The notes under the pieces: generated by a model | Told to the model about the DNA's origin: nothing | Seen by the model: only the letters and a program-made list of their open reading frames with translations | Database searches by the model: none | Translations under genes and position numbers: made by a program | In this document: positions 52,751 through 61,322 of the stretch, piece after piece | Layout: each line of letters opens with the position of its first letter | Numbering within the stretch: position 1 is the stretch's first letter | From: Afifella sp. IM 167 | Lineage (GTDB): Bacteria; Pseudomonadota; Alphaproteobacteria; Rhizobiales; Afifellaceae | Assembly: GCF_020144925.1 (NCBI RefSeq) | Contig: NZ_NSLC01000005.1 | Location: 364,648 to 428,647 of the forward strand | Reading direction: 5' to 3' | DNA: 64,000 nucleotides

Positions 52751-53446
52751 ATGCTGAAGGTTTCCGAAGTCGATCTCTTCTACGGCGCCGCGCAGGCGCT
52801 GCGGAAGGTTTCCGTCACCGCCGCGCCGGGCAAGATCACCTGCGTCCTGGGGCGCAACGGCGTCGGCAAGACGAGCCTTCTGAAGGCGATCGTCGGCCAC
52901 CATCCGGTCCGCTCCGGCTCCGTCGCCCTCGACGGCAGGGTGCTCGACAGGATGGCGAGCTACGACCGCGCCCGCGCCGGCATCGCCTATGTGCCGCAGG
53001 GGCGCGAGATCTTCCCGCTTCTGACCGTGAAGGAGAACCTGGAGACCGCCTTCGCCGCCGCCCCGAAGGGCGAGCGCGACGTGCCCGGCGAGGTCTTCGA
53101 GCTCTTCCCGGTGCTGAAGTCGATGCTGGCGCGGCGCGGCGGCGACCTTTCCGGCGGCCAGCAGCAGCAGCTGGCGATCGCCCGCGCGCTGGTCTCGCGG
53201 CCGAAGGCGCTCGTCCTCGACGAGCCGACGGAGGGCATCCAGCCGTCGATCATCAAGGATATCGGCCGGGCTATCACCTATCTGAAGGAAAGCGCCGGCC
53301 TCGCCATCCTGCTCGTCGAGCAATATCTCGATTTCGCCCGCGAGCTGGCCGACGAGGTGCATGTCATGGACCGCGGCGAGATCGTCTTTTCGGGGCCCGC
53401 GGCGAGCCTCGACGAGGACGCCATCCAGCGCCACCTGACGGTGTGA
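52751..53446 (+). CDS. urtE: Urea ABC transporter, ATP-binding subunit UrtE
   Basis: This 231-residue ATPase has Walker A GRNGVGKTS near residues 36-44, the Q-loop YVPQGREIFP, the signature LSGGQQQQLAIARALV, and Walker B ALVLDEPTEGIQPSII. The LSGGQQQQ and GRNGVGKT variants are characteristic of UrtE. It is the last gene of the urt operon; unlike many rhizobia there are no ureDABC genes afterwards. Confidence 0.92.
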   Translation: MLKVSEVDLFYGAAQALRKVSVTAAPGKITCVLGRNGVGKTSLLKAIVGHHPVRSGSVALDGRVLDRMASYDRARAGIAYVPQGREIFPLLTVKENLETAFAAAPKGERDVPGEVFELFPVLKSMLARRGGDLSGGQQQQLAIARALVSRPKALVLDEPTEGIQPSIIKDIGRAITYLKESAGLAILLVEQYLDFARELADEVHVMDRGEIVFSGPAASLDEDAIQRHLTV

Positions 53447-53521
53447 GCCGCGTGCCGCAGGCACCGCGCCCCCTCATGCAAAGAAGTTGAGTTGACGCCG
53501 CTTCGGGGCGGGTGCACCTCT

Positions 53522-54874
53522 ATGCTCATGAACGAGCAAACCCCCAAGGTCTTTTCGCGCAACCGGCCGGTCTCGCTGGATCGGCACTGGATGCCCTTCA
53601 CCGCCAATCGCGACTTCATCGCCTCCCCGCGCCTCATCGCGAGGGCCGAGGGCATGTACTATTACACGCCCGAGGAGCGGGCGGTCCTCGACATGAGCGG
53701 GGCGCTGTGGTGCTCCCATCTCGGCCATGGCCGCAAGGAGGTGGGCGAGGCGATCGCGGCGCAGTTCCCGGTGCTCGACTTCGCCCCGAGCTTCGGCTTC
53801 GGCCATACGATCTCCTTCGAGCTCGCCGACCGGCTCTCCACCGTCCTGCCGGACGGCATGGGCCATATCCTCTTCACCAATTCCGGCTCTGAATCGGTCG
53901 ATACGGCGATCAAGATCGCCTACGCCTACCACCATGCGCGGGGCGAGGCGGGCCGCAAGAAGATCATCGCCCGCCAGAAGGCCTATCACGGCGTCGGCTT
54001 CGGCGGCGTCTCCGCCGGCGGCCTCACCGCGAACCGGACCGCCTTCGGCGCCTGGCTGCCGGTCGACCATCTGCGCCATACGCATCTGCCGGAAAAGAAC
54101 GCCTTCACCCGCGGCCTGCCGGAACACGGCGCCGATCTCGCCGAAGAGCTCGCCGAGCTTCTCGCCTTCCACGACCCCTCCACCGTGGCGGCCGTCATCG
54201 TCGAGCCGGTCATCGGCGCCGGCGGCGTCTACCTGCCGCCGAAGGGCTATCTGAAGCGCCTGCGCGAAATCTGCGACAAGAACGGCGTCCTCCTGATCTT
54301 CGACGAGGTCATCACAGGCTTCGGCCGCCTCGGCTCGGCCTTCGCCTCCATCGAGTTCGACATCAAGCCGGACATCCTGACGATGGCCAAGGGGCTGACC
54401 GCCGCCACCGTGCCGATGGGCGCGGTCGCCTCAGCCGACCATGTCTACGACGCGGTGATGCAAGCGGGGCCGGAGGGCGGCGTGGAGCTCTTCCACGGCT
54501 ACACCTATTCGGCCCACCCGCTCGCCTGCGCCGCCTCGCTCGCATGCCTCGACATCTACGAGCGCGAGGGACTCTTCACCCGCGCCGCCGGCCCGGTCGG
54601 CGATGCGCTCGGCGATGCGCTCTTTTCCCTGAAGGACCTGCCGGAGGTCGTCGACATCCGCCATTACGGCCTCGTCGGCGCGGTGGAGTTCCGCCCCGGC
54701 GAGAAGCCCGGCAAGCGCGGCCAGGCGATCTTCAAGGCATGCTGGGCCGAGGGGATGATGGTGCGCGCGCTTGGCGATACAATCGCCGTTTCGCCGCCGC
54801 TGGTGATCGAGGAAGGCCATATCGGCGAGTTCGCCGACAAGTTCCGCAAGGCGGTTGGCACGGCTCTGGCATAG
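53522..54874 (+). CDS. Class III aminotransferase (omega-amino acid--pyruvate type)
   Basis: This 450-residue PLP enzyme has the class III pattern: FTNSGSESVDTAIKIAYAYH near residues 118-137, the QKAYHGVGFGG segment, the DEVITGFGRLG motif and the PLP lysine K290 in LTMAKGLTAATVP. The HWMPFTANRDF N-terminus is characteristic of beta-alanine/omega-amino-acid:pyruvate aminotransferases. It moves an amino group from a terminal amine to pyruvate, giving alanine. Two ATGs (53522, 53528) are possible; the frame also extends back to 53492. A promoter region precedes it after urtE. Confidence 0.85.
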   Translation: MLMNEQTPKVFSRNRPVSLDRHWMPFTANRDFIASPRLIARAEGMYYYTPEERAVLDMSGALWCSHLGHGRKEVGEAIAAQFPVLDFAPSFGFGHTISFELADRLSTVLPDGMGHILFTNSGSESVDTAIKIAYAYHHARGEAGRKKIIARQKAYHGVGFGGVSAGGLTANRTAFGAWLPVDHLRHTHLPEKNAFTRGLPEHGADLAEELAELLAFHDPSTVAAVIVEPVIGAGGVYLPPKGYLKRLREICDKNGVLLIFDEVITGFGRLGSAFASIEFDIKPDILTMAKGLTAATVPMGAVASADHVYDAVMQAGPEGGVELFHGYTYSAHPLACAASLACLDIYEREGLFTRAAGPVGDALGDALFSLKDLPEVVDIRHYGLVGAVEFRPGEKPGKRGQAIFKACWAEGMMVRALGDTIAVSPPLVIEEGHIGEFADKFRKAVGTALA

Positions 54875-54919
54875 CGGACGGCGGGCCTGACCGAGGTTAG
54901 CCCCCCGAAGGAGGCCGCA

Positions 54920-55828
54920 ATGGAAGACAAGACGATGGAAAAGCCGGGCGTATGCCCGGCCCACCAGGCGGAAGAGGAGCGTCAGCCCCCGGCCGAATGC
55001 CCGGCGCATGCCCATGGCAAGGTGGAGCCTGTGCCGGCCGAGGAGGCGCCCAATTCCTGCCCGGTCGACCACACGGCCTTCGCCGGCGAGCAGGGGCTGC
55101 GCCCGATCGTCGCCGTCACCGGCGCGAGCCGCGGCATCGGCCATGCCATCGTGCGCAAGTTCTACGACGAGAACTGGGAGGTCTTCACCCTTTCGCGCAC
55201 GCCCTTTTCCGAGGTCTGCCCCTGGGCGGAAGGCTATGTGCGCCACATCGAGGTCGATCTCTCCGACGCCCGCTCGATCCAGTATGCCATCGACCAGCTC
55301 TGCGAGCGCGTCGGCCAGAAGGGCCTGACCGCCCTCGTCAACAATGCCGGCATCTCGCCGAAGGATTCCAAGGGCGGCCGGCTCGGCGCCATGCAGACGC
55401 CGCTGGAGATCTGGCGCGACGTCCACATGGTGAACTTCATCGCCCCGGCGGTGCTGGTCCAGGGACTGAAGCAGCCATTGATGCGCGCCGCCGGCTCGGT
55501 GGTGAACATCACCTCCATCGCCGGCTTCCGCATCCATCCCTTCGCGGGCGCCGCCTACGCCACCTCCAAGGCGGCGCTCTCGGCGCTGACCCGCGAGATG
55601 GCGCACGAGCTCGCCGCGCTCGGCATCCGCGTCAACGCGGTCGCGCCGGGCGAGATCATGACGGCCATCCTCTCTCCGGGCACGGATGAGGTGGTGGAGC
55701 GCGAAGTGCCGATGCGGCGCATCGGCGATCCGAAGGAAGTCGCCGAAGTGGTGCACTTCCTCTGTTCGCAGGCCGCCTCCTACGTCATCGGCACGGAGAT
55801 CAACATCGACGGCGGCCAGCATCTCTAG
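54920..55828 (+). CDS. SDR oxidoreductase with Cys-Pro/His-rich N-terminal extension
   Basis: This is a 302-residue protein. The Rossmann core (about 60-302) has TGASRGIG for NAD(P), LVNNAGIS, Ser199 in NITSIAG, and the Tyr213-x3-Lys217 catalytic pair in YATSK, so it should be an active NAD(P) oxidoreductase. Before it lies an unusual ~60-residue hydrophilic extension with three Cys-Pro motifs, each followed by His: C12-P13-A-H15, C27-P28-A-H30 and C47-P48-V-D-H51. These resemble the Cys-Pro haem-binding motifs at the N-terminus of holocytochrome c synthase. The start is secure because GAAGGAGG precedes the ATG and no alternative start remains before the core. The substrate is unknown. Confidence 0.85.
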   Translation: MEDKTMEKPGVCPAHQAEEERQPPAECPAHAHGKVEPVPAEEAPNSCPVDHTAFAGEQGLRPIVAVTGASRGIGHAIVRKFYDENWEVFTLSRTPFSEVCPWAEGYVRHIEVDLSDARSIQYAIDQLCERVGQKGLTALVNNAGISPKDSKGGRLGAMQTPLEIWRDVHMVNFIAPAVLVQGLKQPLMRAAGSVVNITSIAGFRIHPFAGAAYATSKAALSALTREMAHELAALGIRVNAVAPGEIMTAILSPGTDEVVEREVPMRRIGDPKEVAEVVHFLCSQAASYVIGTEINIDGGQHL

Positions 55829-55837
55829 GCGGGTGCG

Positions 55838-57628
55838 ATGAGGTTGCGGCTTCGCAATCGGAAGAGGCAGCGGCCCGGCGCGGCGGCGCTCGGCGCCGCG
55901 CTGTTCCTCGCCTTCGCCCTTCCGGGCGCCGCCCTCGCGCAGGATGTGGCGCGGCCCGCGCCGGAGCGCACCACCCAGATTCGCGGCGATGCCAGGCAGC
56001 CGGTCCGCGCGAAGGACTGGATGGTCGTGGCCGCCCATCCGCTGGCGGCCGAAGCGGGCGCCGGGGTGCTACGCAAGGGCGGCAGCGCCATCGACGCCAT
56101 GGTCGCCGTGCAGCTCGTTCTCGGCCTCGTCGAGCCCCAGTCCTCCGGCCTCGGCGGCGGCGCCTTCCTCCTCTACTGGGATGCCGGGCAAAAGAAGCTG
56201 ACGAGCCTCGACGGGCGCGAGACCGCGCCCTCGGCCGCAACGCCCGAGCTCTTTCTCGACGACAAGGGCGAGCCGCTGAAGTTCTTCGACGCCGTCATCG
56301 GCGGACGCTCCGTCGGCGTTCCCGGCACGCCGCGGCTTCTGGAGGCCGCGCATCGGCGCTGGGGAAAGCTCGCCTGGGCCGAGCTCTTCGAGCCGGCCAT
56401 CCGCCTTGCCGAGGAGGGCTTTGAGCCGACCCCGCGTCTCGTCACGCTTGCCGGAGAGGCGGCCGAGAGCCTGTCGCGCCAGGAGAGCGCGAAGACCTAT
56501 TTCGTCGACGCGCTCGGCGCCGCTGTCTCATCCGGCGAGCCGCTGAAGAACCTTGCCTATGCCGAGACGCTGAAGCTCCTGCAGGCGGGCGGCGCCGACG
56601 CCTTCTACGCGGGCCCGGTCGCCGAAAGCATCGTCGGCGCGGTCACCCGCTTTGCGGACAATCCCGGCGTCATGCGCCTCCAGGATCTTGCCGGTTACGA
56701 GGTGAAGGAGCGCGAGCCGGTCTGCGCCGCCTATCGGGTCTTCAAGGTCTGCGGCATGGGCCCGCCTTCCTCCGGCGGCGTCTCGGTCGGCCAGATTCTC
56801 GGCCTTCTCGCGCCTTTCGACCTTGCGGAGCTCAGCCCCGACATGGCCGCGACCTGGCGCCTCATCGGCGATGCGATGCGCCTCGCCTTCGCCGATCGCG
56901 GCCGCTATCTCGCCGACACAGATTTCGTTCCCGCGCCGATCAAAGGTCTGCTCGATCCCGATTATCTCGCCGGGCGGGCAAAGCTGCTGGAGGGCGATGG
57001 GCGGCTGGAAAACGTCGAGGCCGGCACGCCGGAATGGGACCATGCGCTCAACTTCGCCCCCGATGCGGCGATCGAGTTTCCCTCCACGAGCCATTTCGTC
57101 ATCGTCGACAGGGACGGCAACATCGTCTCCATGACGACGACGATCGAGAACGGTTTCGGCTCCCGCCTGATGGTGCGCGGCTTCCTCCTCAACAACGAAC
57201 TGACCGATTTCTCCTTTGCGAGCCACGAGGACGGGGTGTCGGTGGCCAACCGGGTGGAGCCCGGCAAGCGCCCGCGCTCCTCCATGGCCCCGACCATCGT
57301 GCTCGAAGATGGCGCTCCGGTTCTGGCGATCGGCTCGCCCGGCGGCAGCCGCATCATTCCCTATGTCGCCGAGGCGCTGATCGCATTCCTCGACTGGGGC
57401 ATGAATGTCGAGGAGGCCGTCGCCCTGCCGCATGTGGCCAACCGCTTCGGCACCTTCGACCTGGAAGCCGGCACGCGGGCGGAGGACCTGGCGCCCGGGC
57501 TCGCCGCGCTCGGCTACGAGGTGAAGGTCACCGACCTCAATTCCGGCCTGCATGCGATCGCCATCGGCCCGGACGGGCTTGCCGGCGGCGCCGATCCGCG
57601 CCGCGAGGGCGTTGCGATCGGCGAGTGA
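55838..57628 (+). CDS. ggt: Gamma-glutamyltransferase
   Basis: This 596-residue secreted precursor has a signal peptide (about residues 1-35). The nucleophile Thr417 sits in STSHFVIVDRDGN, where autoprocessing produces the large and small subunits. Further motifs are GLGGGAFLLYWD (about residues 106-117), MGPPSSGGVSVGQIL, and SSMAPTI and SPGGSRIIPY in the small subunit. It hydrolyses or transfers gamma-glutamyl groups, for example from glutathione, in the periplasm. A terminator-like stem-loop follows the gene. Confidence 0.92.
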   Translation: MRLRLRNRKRQRPGAAALGAALFLAFALPGAALAQDVARPAPERTTQIRGDARQPVRAKDWMVVAAHPLAAEAGAGVLRKGGSAIDAMVAVQLVLGLVEPQSSGLGGGAFLLYWDAGQKKLTSLDGRETAPSAATPELFLDDKGEPLKFFDAVIGGRSVGVPGTPRLLEAAHRRWGKLAWAELFEPAIRLAEEGFEPTPRLVTLAGEAAESLSRQESAKTYFVDALGAAVSSGEPLKNLAYAETLKLLQAGGADAFYAGPVAESIVGAVTRFADNPGVMRLQDLAGYEVKEREPVCAAYRVFKVCGMGPPSSGGVSVGQILGLLAPFDLAELSPDMAATWRLIGDAMRLAFADRGRYLADTDFVPAPIKGLLDPDYLAGRAKLLEGDGRLENVEAGTPEWDHALNFAPDAAIEFPSTSHFVIVDRDGNIVSMTTTIENGFGSRLMVRGFLLNNELTDFSFASHEDGVSVANRVEPGKRPRSSMAPTIVLEDGAPVLAIGSPGGSRIIPYVAEALIAFLDWGMNVEEAVALPHVANRFGTFDLEAGTRAEDLAPGLAALGYEVKVTDLNSGLHAIAIGPDGLAGGADPRREGVAIGE

Positions 57629-57631
57629 AGC

Positions 57632-57661
57632 AGTGAGGGACAAGGGACCCTCTCACCCTTT
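57632..57661 (+). terminator. Possible intrinsic terminator after ggt
   Basis: GTGAGGG pairs with CCCTCTCAC (one G-T wobble) across a short loop and is followed by CCTTTT. It would separate ggt from the ABC transporter operon. Confidence 0.5.
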
Positions 57662-57716
57662 TGTTGCTTGCCCGTGAGGCGCATGGCGGGTTGAGAAGGG
57701 GCGACAGGAGCCAAAC

Positions 57717-58928
57717 ATGATCCGAATCCTTGCCGCCCTTGCCGCGCTCTTCATCACGGCGGCGGCCCATGCCGAGACACCCGACCCCGCCGACTGGGAC
57801 GCGGTGCTGAAAGAAGCCAGGGGCGAGACGGTCTATTTCCACGCCTGGGGCGGCGAGCCGCGCATCAACGCCTATATCGCCTGGGCGGGCGAGGAGACGG
57901 CCAAACGATTCGGGGTGAAGCTCGTCCATGTGAAGGTCGCCGACACCGCTGAGGTCGTCTCCAAGATCGTCGCCGAAAAGGCCGCCGGGCGCGAGGAAAA
58001 GGGCACGGTCGATCTGGTCTGGATCAACGGCGAGAACTTTGTCGCGCTGAAAGAGGCCGGGCTCCTGCTGGACCGCCCCTGGGCCACCCGCCTGCCCAGC
58101 TATGCCTATGTCGACGTCACAGGAAAGCCGACGGTGACGACCGATTTCACCGTCCCGACCGACGGGCTGGAAGCGCCCTGGGGCATGGCGAAGCTCGTCT
58201 TCTTCTACGATACGGCGCGGCTTCAGGACCCGCCGAAATCCATGCCTGCGCTGCTTCGATGGGCGAAGAAGCATCCCGGCCGCTTCACCTACCCCCAGCC
58301 GCCGGACTTCCTCGGCTCCACCTTCCTGAAGCAGGCGCTCTATGAGTTCGCGCCCGATCCGGAGGTGCTGCAGGCGCCGGCGAGCGATGCTTCCTTCGAA
58401 AAGGAGACCGCGCCGCTCTTTGCCTTTCTCGACGAGCTGCACCCGCTTCTGTGGCGCTCGGGCCGCGCCTTCCCGCAGAATTACGGGGCGATGCGCCGGC
58501 TGCTCGCCGATGGCGAGGTCGATATCACCTTCGCCTTCAATCCGTCCGACGCCTCCTCCGCCATCGCCAACGGGGAATTGCCGGCCAGCGTGCGCAGCTA
58601 CGTGCCGGAAGACGGCTCGATCGCCAATTCCCATTTCCTGGCGGTCCCCTTCAACGCCAGCGCCAAGGCGGGCGCGATGGTCGTGGCGAACTTCCTGATG
58701 TCGCCGGAGGCGCAGGCGCGAAAACAGGACCCCGATGTCTGGGGCGATCCGACCGTGCTCGACGTCGCCGCCCTGCCGGAGGAAGAACGCGCCCGCTTCG
58801 AGGCGCTCGATCTCGGCATCGCGACATTGCCGCCGGAGGAACTCGGCAAGGCGCTGCCGGAGCCGCATGCGAGCTGGATGGAGCGGCTGGAGCGGCAATG
58901 GGCGCGCCGCTACGGTGCCGGGCAGTAG
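57717..58928 (+). CDS. ABC transporter substrate-binding protein, YnjB-like
   Basis: This 403-residue periplasmic protein has a signal peptide (MIRILAALAALFITAAAHA). The mature chain begins TPDPADWDAVLKEARGETVYFHAWGGEPRIN, the pattern of the YnjB family (COG4134), with EAPWGMAKLVFFYDTARL near residues 155-172. YnjB-type transporters are conserved but their substrate is not established. It is followed by a two-domain permease and an ATPase in a tight operon (spacing 22 bp, then ATGA overlap). Confidence 0.82.
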   Translation: MIRILAALAALFITAAAHAETPDPADWDAVLKEARGETVYFHAWGGEPRINAYIAWAGEETAKRFGVKLVHVKVADTAEVVSKIVAEKAAGREEKGTVDLVWINGENFVALKEAGLLLDRPWATRLPSYAYVDVTGKPTVTTDFTVPTDGLEAPWGMAKLVFFYDTARLQDPPKSMPALLRWAKKHPGRFTYPQPPDFLGSTFLKQALYEFAPDPEVLQAPASDASFEKETAPLFAFLDELHPLLWRSGRAFPQNYGAMRRLLADGEVDITFAFNPSDASSAIANGELPASVRSYVPEDGSIANSHFLAVPFNASAKAGAMVVANFLMSPEAQARKQDPDVWGDPTVLDVAALPEEERARFEALDLGIATLPPEELGKALPEPHASWMERLERQWARRYGAGQ

Positions 58929-58950
58929 GAGAAAAGACGGGGAAGGCTTC

Positions 58951-60651
58951 GTGCCGAGACGGCGCTCGCGCCTCGTTCTGTTTCCGGCGGCGATCTTCAC
59001 GCTGCTGATCGGCCCGGTCGCGGCCGGTCTTGCCGGCGCGGCGTTGCCGGCCTTCGGCTACCTGCCGGTGATCGGGCTCGACCATGTCTCGCTGGAGCCT
59101 TTTGCGGCGCTCTTTGCCATGCCAGGCATCCTCCGTTCCTGTCTCCTCAGCCTCTGGACGGGGCTCGGCACGACCTTTCTCGCCTTCGCCGTCGTCACGG
59201 CCTTTCTCGCCGGCTGGCACGGCACGCGGCTTTTCGGCTGGCTCCAGCGCCTCGTCTCGCCGCTCCTGTCCGTGCCGCATGCCGCGACCGCCTTCGGCCT
59301 CGCCTTCCTGATCGCCCCTTCCGGCCTTCTCCTGCGGCTCGTCTCGCCATGGGCAACGGGCATGGAGCGCCCGCCCGACTGGTTGATCGTCCACGATCCG
59401 GCCGGCCTTTCGATGATGGCGGGCCTCGTGGTGAAGGAAATCCCGTTCCTCTTCCTGATGGCGCTCGCCGCCCTGCCGCAGGTCGAGGCGGTGCCGCGCA
59501 TGCGGGCGGCCCGCGCCCTCGGCTACGGCCGCATGGCCGCCTTCTATCTCTCCGTCCTGCCAGGCCTTTACCGCCAGCTCCGCCTGCCGGTCTTCGCCGT
59601 CATCGCCTACGCTAGCTCCGTCGTCGACGTGGCGCTGATCCTCGGGCCGACCCTGCCGGCGCCGCTCGCCGTGCGCATCCTCACCTGGCAGGCCGATCCG
59701 GATCTTTCCTACCGCAGCCTCGCCGCGGCCGGCGCGCTGGTGCAGCTCGTCGTGACGGGGGCGGCGATCCTCGCCTGGTGGCTCCTGGAAAAGCTTGCCG
59801 CCCGCCTCGGCCTTGCCGCCATCTCGGCCGGCCGGCGTTTTTCCCGCGATCGGGCACCGCGCCTGCTTGCCGCCGGCGCCATGTCGCTCGCCGCCTTTCT
59901 CGTCCTTGCCGGCATCGCAGCTCTCGCGCTCTGGTCCTTTGCCGGCCTCTGGGCCTTTCCTGGCCTCATGCCGGGCCGTTTCACGCTTTCCGCCTGGATG
60001 CGCCTCTCCGGCGCGCTGACGGTGCCGCTGACCAACGCGCTCCTCGTCGCCGCCGCTTCCGCCGCGGGTGCCGTCGTGCTGGCGCTGGGCGCGCTCGAAT
60101 ACGAGGTGCGGGCCGGCGCGACGCCGACGGTGCGGGCGCTCGTCGCGCTCTACCTGCCGCTGCTGGTGCCGCAGATCGCCTTCCTTTTCGGCCTCGACAT
60201 CCTCTTCATCCGGCTCGGCTTCGACGGCATGCTGTTCGCCGTCATCCTCGTCCATCTCGTCTTCGTCTTTCCCTATGTGCTCCTGTCGCTCGCCGATCCG
60301 TGGCGCGCCTTCGATCCGCGCTATGCGCGCATCGCCGCGAGCCTCGGCCGGGGGGCCGACGCCATCTTCTGGCGCATCCGCCTGCCGATGCTCGCCCGCC
60401 CGGTCGCCACGGCCGCTGCGCTCGGCTTTGCCGTCTCCATCGCGCTCTACCTGCCGACGCTTCTGATCGGCGCCGGGCGCTGGCCGACGGTGACGACGGA
60501 GGCGGTGGCGCTTTCGGCGGGCGGCGATCCGCGCGCCATCGGCGCGACGGCCCTCGTTCAGGCGCTGCTGCCCTTCGCCGGCTTCGCGCTCGCCGCCCTG
60601 CTGCCGGCCTTGCTTTTCCGCCGCCGCGCCGCCATGCGTGCGGCCGCATGA
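58951..60651 (+). CDS. ABC transporter two-domain permease, YnjC-like
   Basis: This 566-residue integral membrane protein has about 12 helices in two binding-protein-dependent permease halves (about residues 60-280 and 330-560). Each half shows an EAA-like loop, for example ARALGYGRMAAFYLSVLPGL near 192-211 and AASLGRGADAIFWRIRLP near 464-481. The start is GTG at 58951, after GGGGAAGG. Its stop overlaps the ATPase start. Confidence 0.82.
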   Translation: MPRRRSRLVLFPAAIFTLLIGPVAAGLAGAALPAFGYLPVIGLDHVSLEPFAALFAMPGILRSCLLSLWTGLGTTFLAFAVVTAFLAGWHGTRLFGWLQRLVSPLLSVPHAATAFGLAFLIAPSGLLLRLVSPWATGMERPPDWLIVHDPAGLSMMAGLVVKEIPFLFLMALAALPQVEAVPRMRAARALGYGRMAAFYLSVLPGLYRQLRLPVFAVIAYASSVVDVALILGPTLPAPLAVRILTWQADPDLSYRSLAAAGALVQLVVTGAAILAWWLLEKLAARLGLAAISAGRRFSRDRAPRLLAAGAMSLAAFLVLAGIAALALWSFAGLWAFPGLMPGRFTLSAWMRLSGALTVPLTNALLVAAASAAGAVVLALGALEYEVRAGATPTVRALVALYLPLLVPQIAFLFGLDILFIRLGFDGMLFAVILVHLVFVFPYVLLSLADPWRAFDPRYARIAASLGRGADAIFWRIRLPMLARPVATAAALGFAVSIALYLPTLLIGAGRWPTVTTEAVALSAGGDPRAIGATALVQALLPFAGFALAALLPALLFRRRAAMRAAA

Positions 60652-61322
60652 GCGCAAAAAGCGAGAAGGGGCTTCATCTTCACCGGGTGGCGATCGGCCT
60701 TGCCGGGCGGCGCCTGCTTGCCCTCGACCGGCTGATTTCGCCCGGCGAGGTGCTGACGGTGATGGGGCCCTCCGGCTCGGGAAAATCGACGCTGCTCGCC
60801 TTCGTCGCCGGCTTCCTCGATCCGGTCTTTGCGGCCGAGGGCAAGGTGCTGATCGACGGCGAGGACGTGACGGGACTGGCCGCCGAGGAGCGCCGGCTCG
60901 GCCTCCTCTTCCAGGACCCGCTGCTCTTTCCCCATCTTTCCGTCGGCGCCAACCTCCTCTTCGGCCTCGATCCGGCGCGCGCCGGCCGCGCCGAGAGGCG
61001 GCGGGCCGTGGAGGCGGCGCTCGCCGAGGTCGGCATGGAGGGCTTCTTCCCGCGCGATCCGGCGACGCTTTCCGGCGGCCAGAAGGCGCGCATCGCGCTC
61101 CTGCGCACGCTGCTCGCCCGCCCGCGGGCGCTCCTCCTCGACGAGCCGTTTTCCAGGCTCGACGCGGAGCTGAAGGGCCAGGTGCGAGACCTCGTCTTCG
61201 AAGAGGCGGCAAAGCGCGGCCTGCCGGTGCTCCTCGTCACCCACGATCCGGCCGATGCCGAGGCCGCCGGCGGACCGGTGATCGATCTGGCGCGCGGCGG
61301 GCAGGGGGGCGGGAAGGGATGA
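60648..61322 (+). CDS. ABC transporter ATP-binding protein, YnjD-like
   Basis: This 224-residue ATPase has Walker A GPSGSGKST near residues 39-47, the Q-loop GLLFQDPLLFPHLS, the signature LSGGQKARIALLRTL and Walker B ALLLDEPFSRLD. It matches the short YnjD ATPases. It overlaps the permease gene upstream (ATGA) and the hrpB gene downstream (ATGA), so all three are probably one transcript. Confidence 0.85.
   Translation: MSAKSEKGLHLHRVAIGLAGRRLLALDRLISPGEVLTVMGPSGSGKSTLLAFVAGFLDPVFAAEGKVLIDGEDVTGLAAEERRLGLLFQDPLLFPHLSVGANLLFGLDPARAGRAERRRAVEAALAEVGMEGFFPRDPATLSGGQKARIALLRTLLARPRALLLDEPFSRLDAELKGQVRDLVFEEAAKRGLPVLLVTHDPADAEAAGGPVIDLARGGQGGGKG

Noticed and set aside
57629..57716. Thiamine (TPP) riboswitch before the YnjB-like operon
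   Set aside because: No CTGAGA or ACCTGA element was found; the stretch holds a terminator-like stem and a ribosome-binding site.
58651..61212. Long minus-strand open frame opposite the YnjC/YnjD-like genes
   Set aside because: Arg/Glu/Gly-rich shadow translation without domains; the plus strand encodes the transporter.
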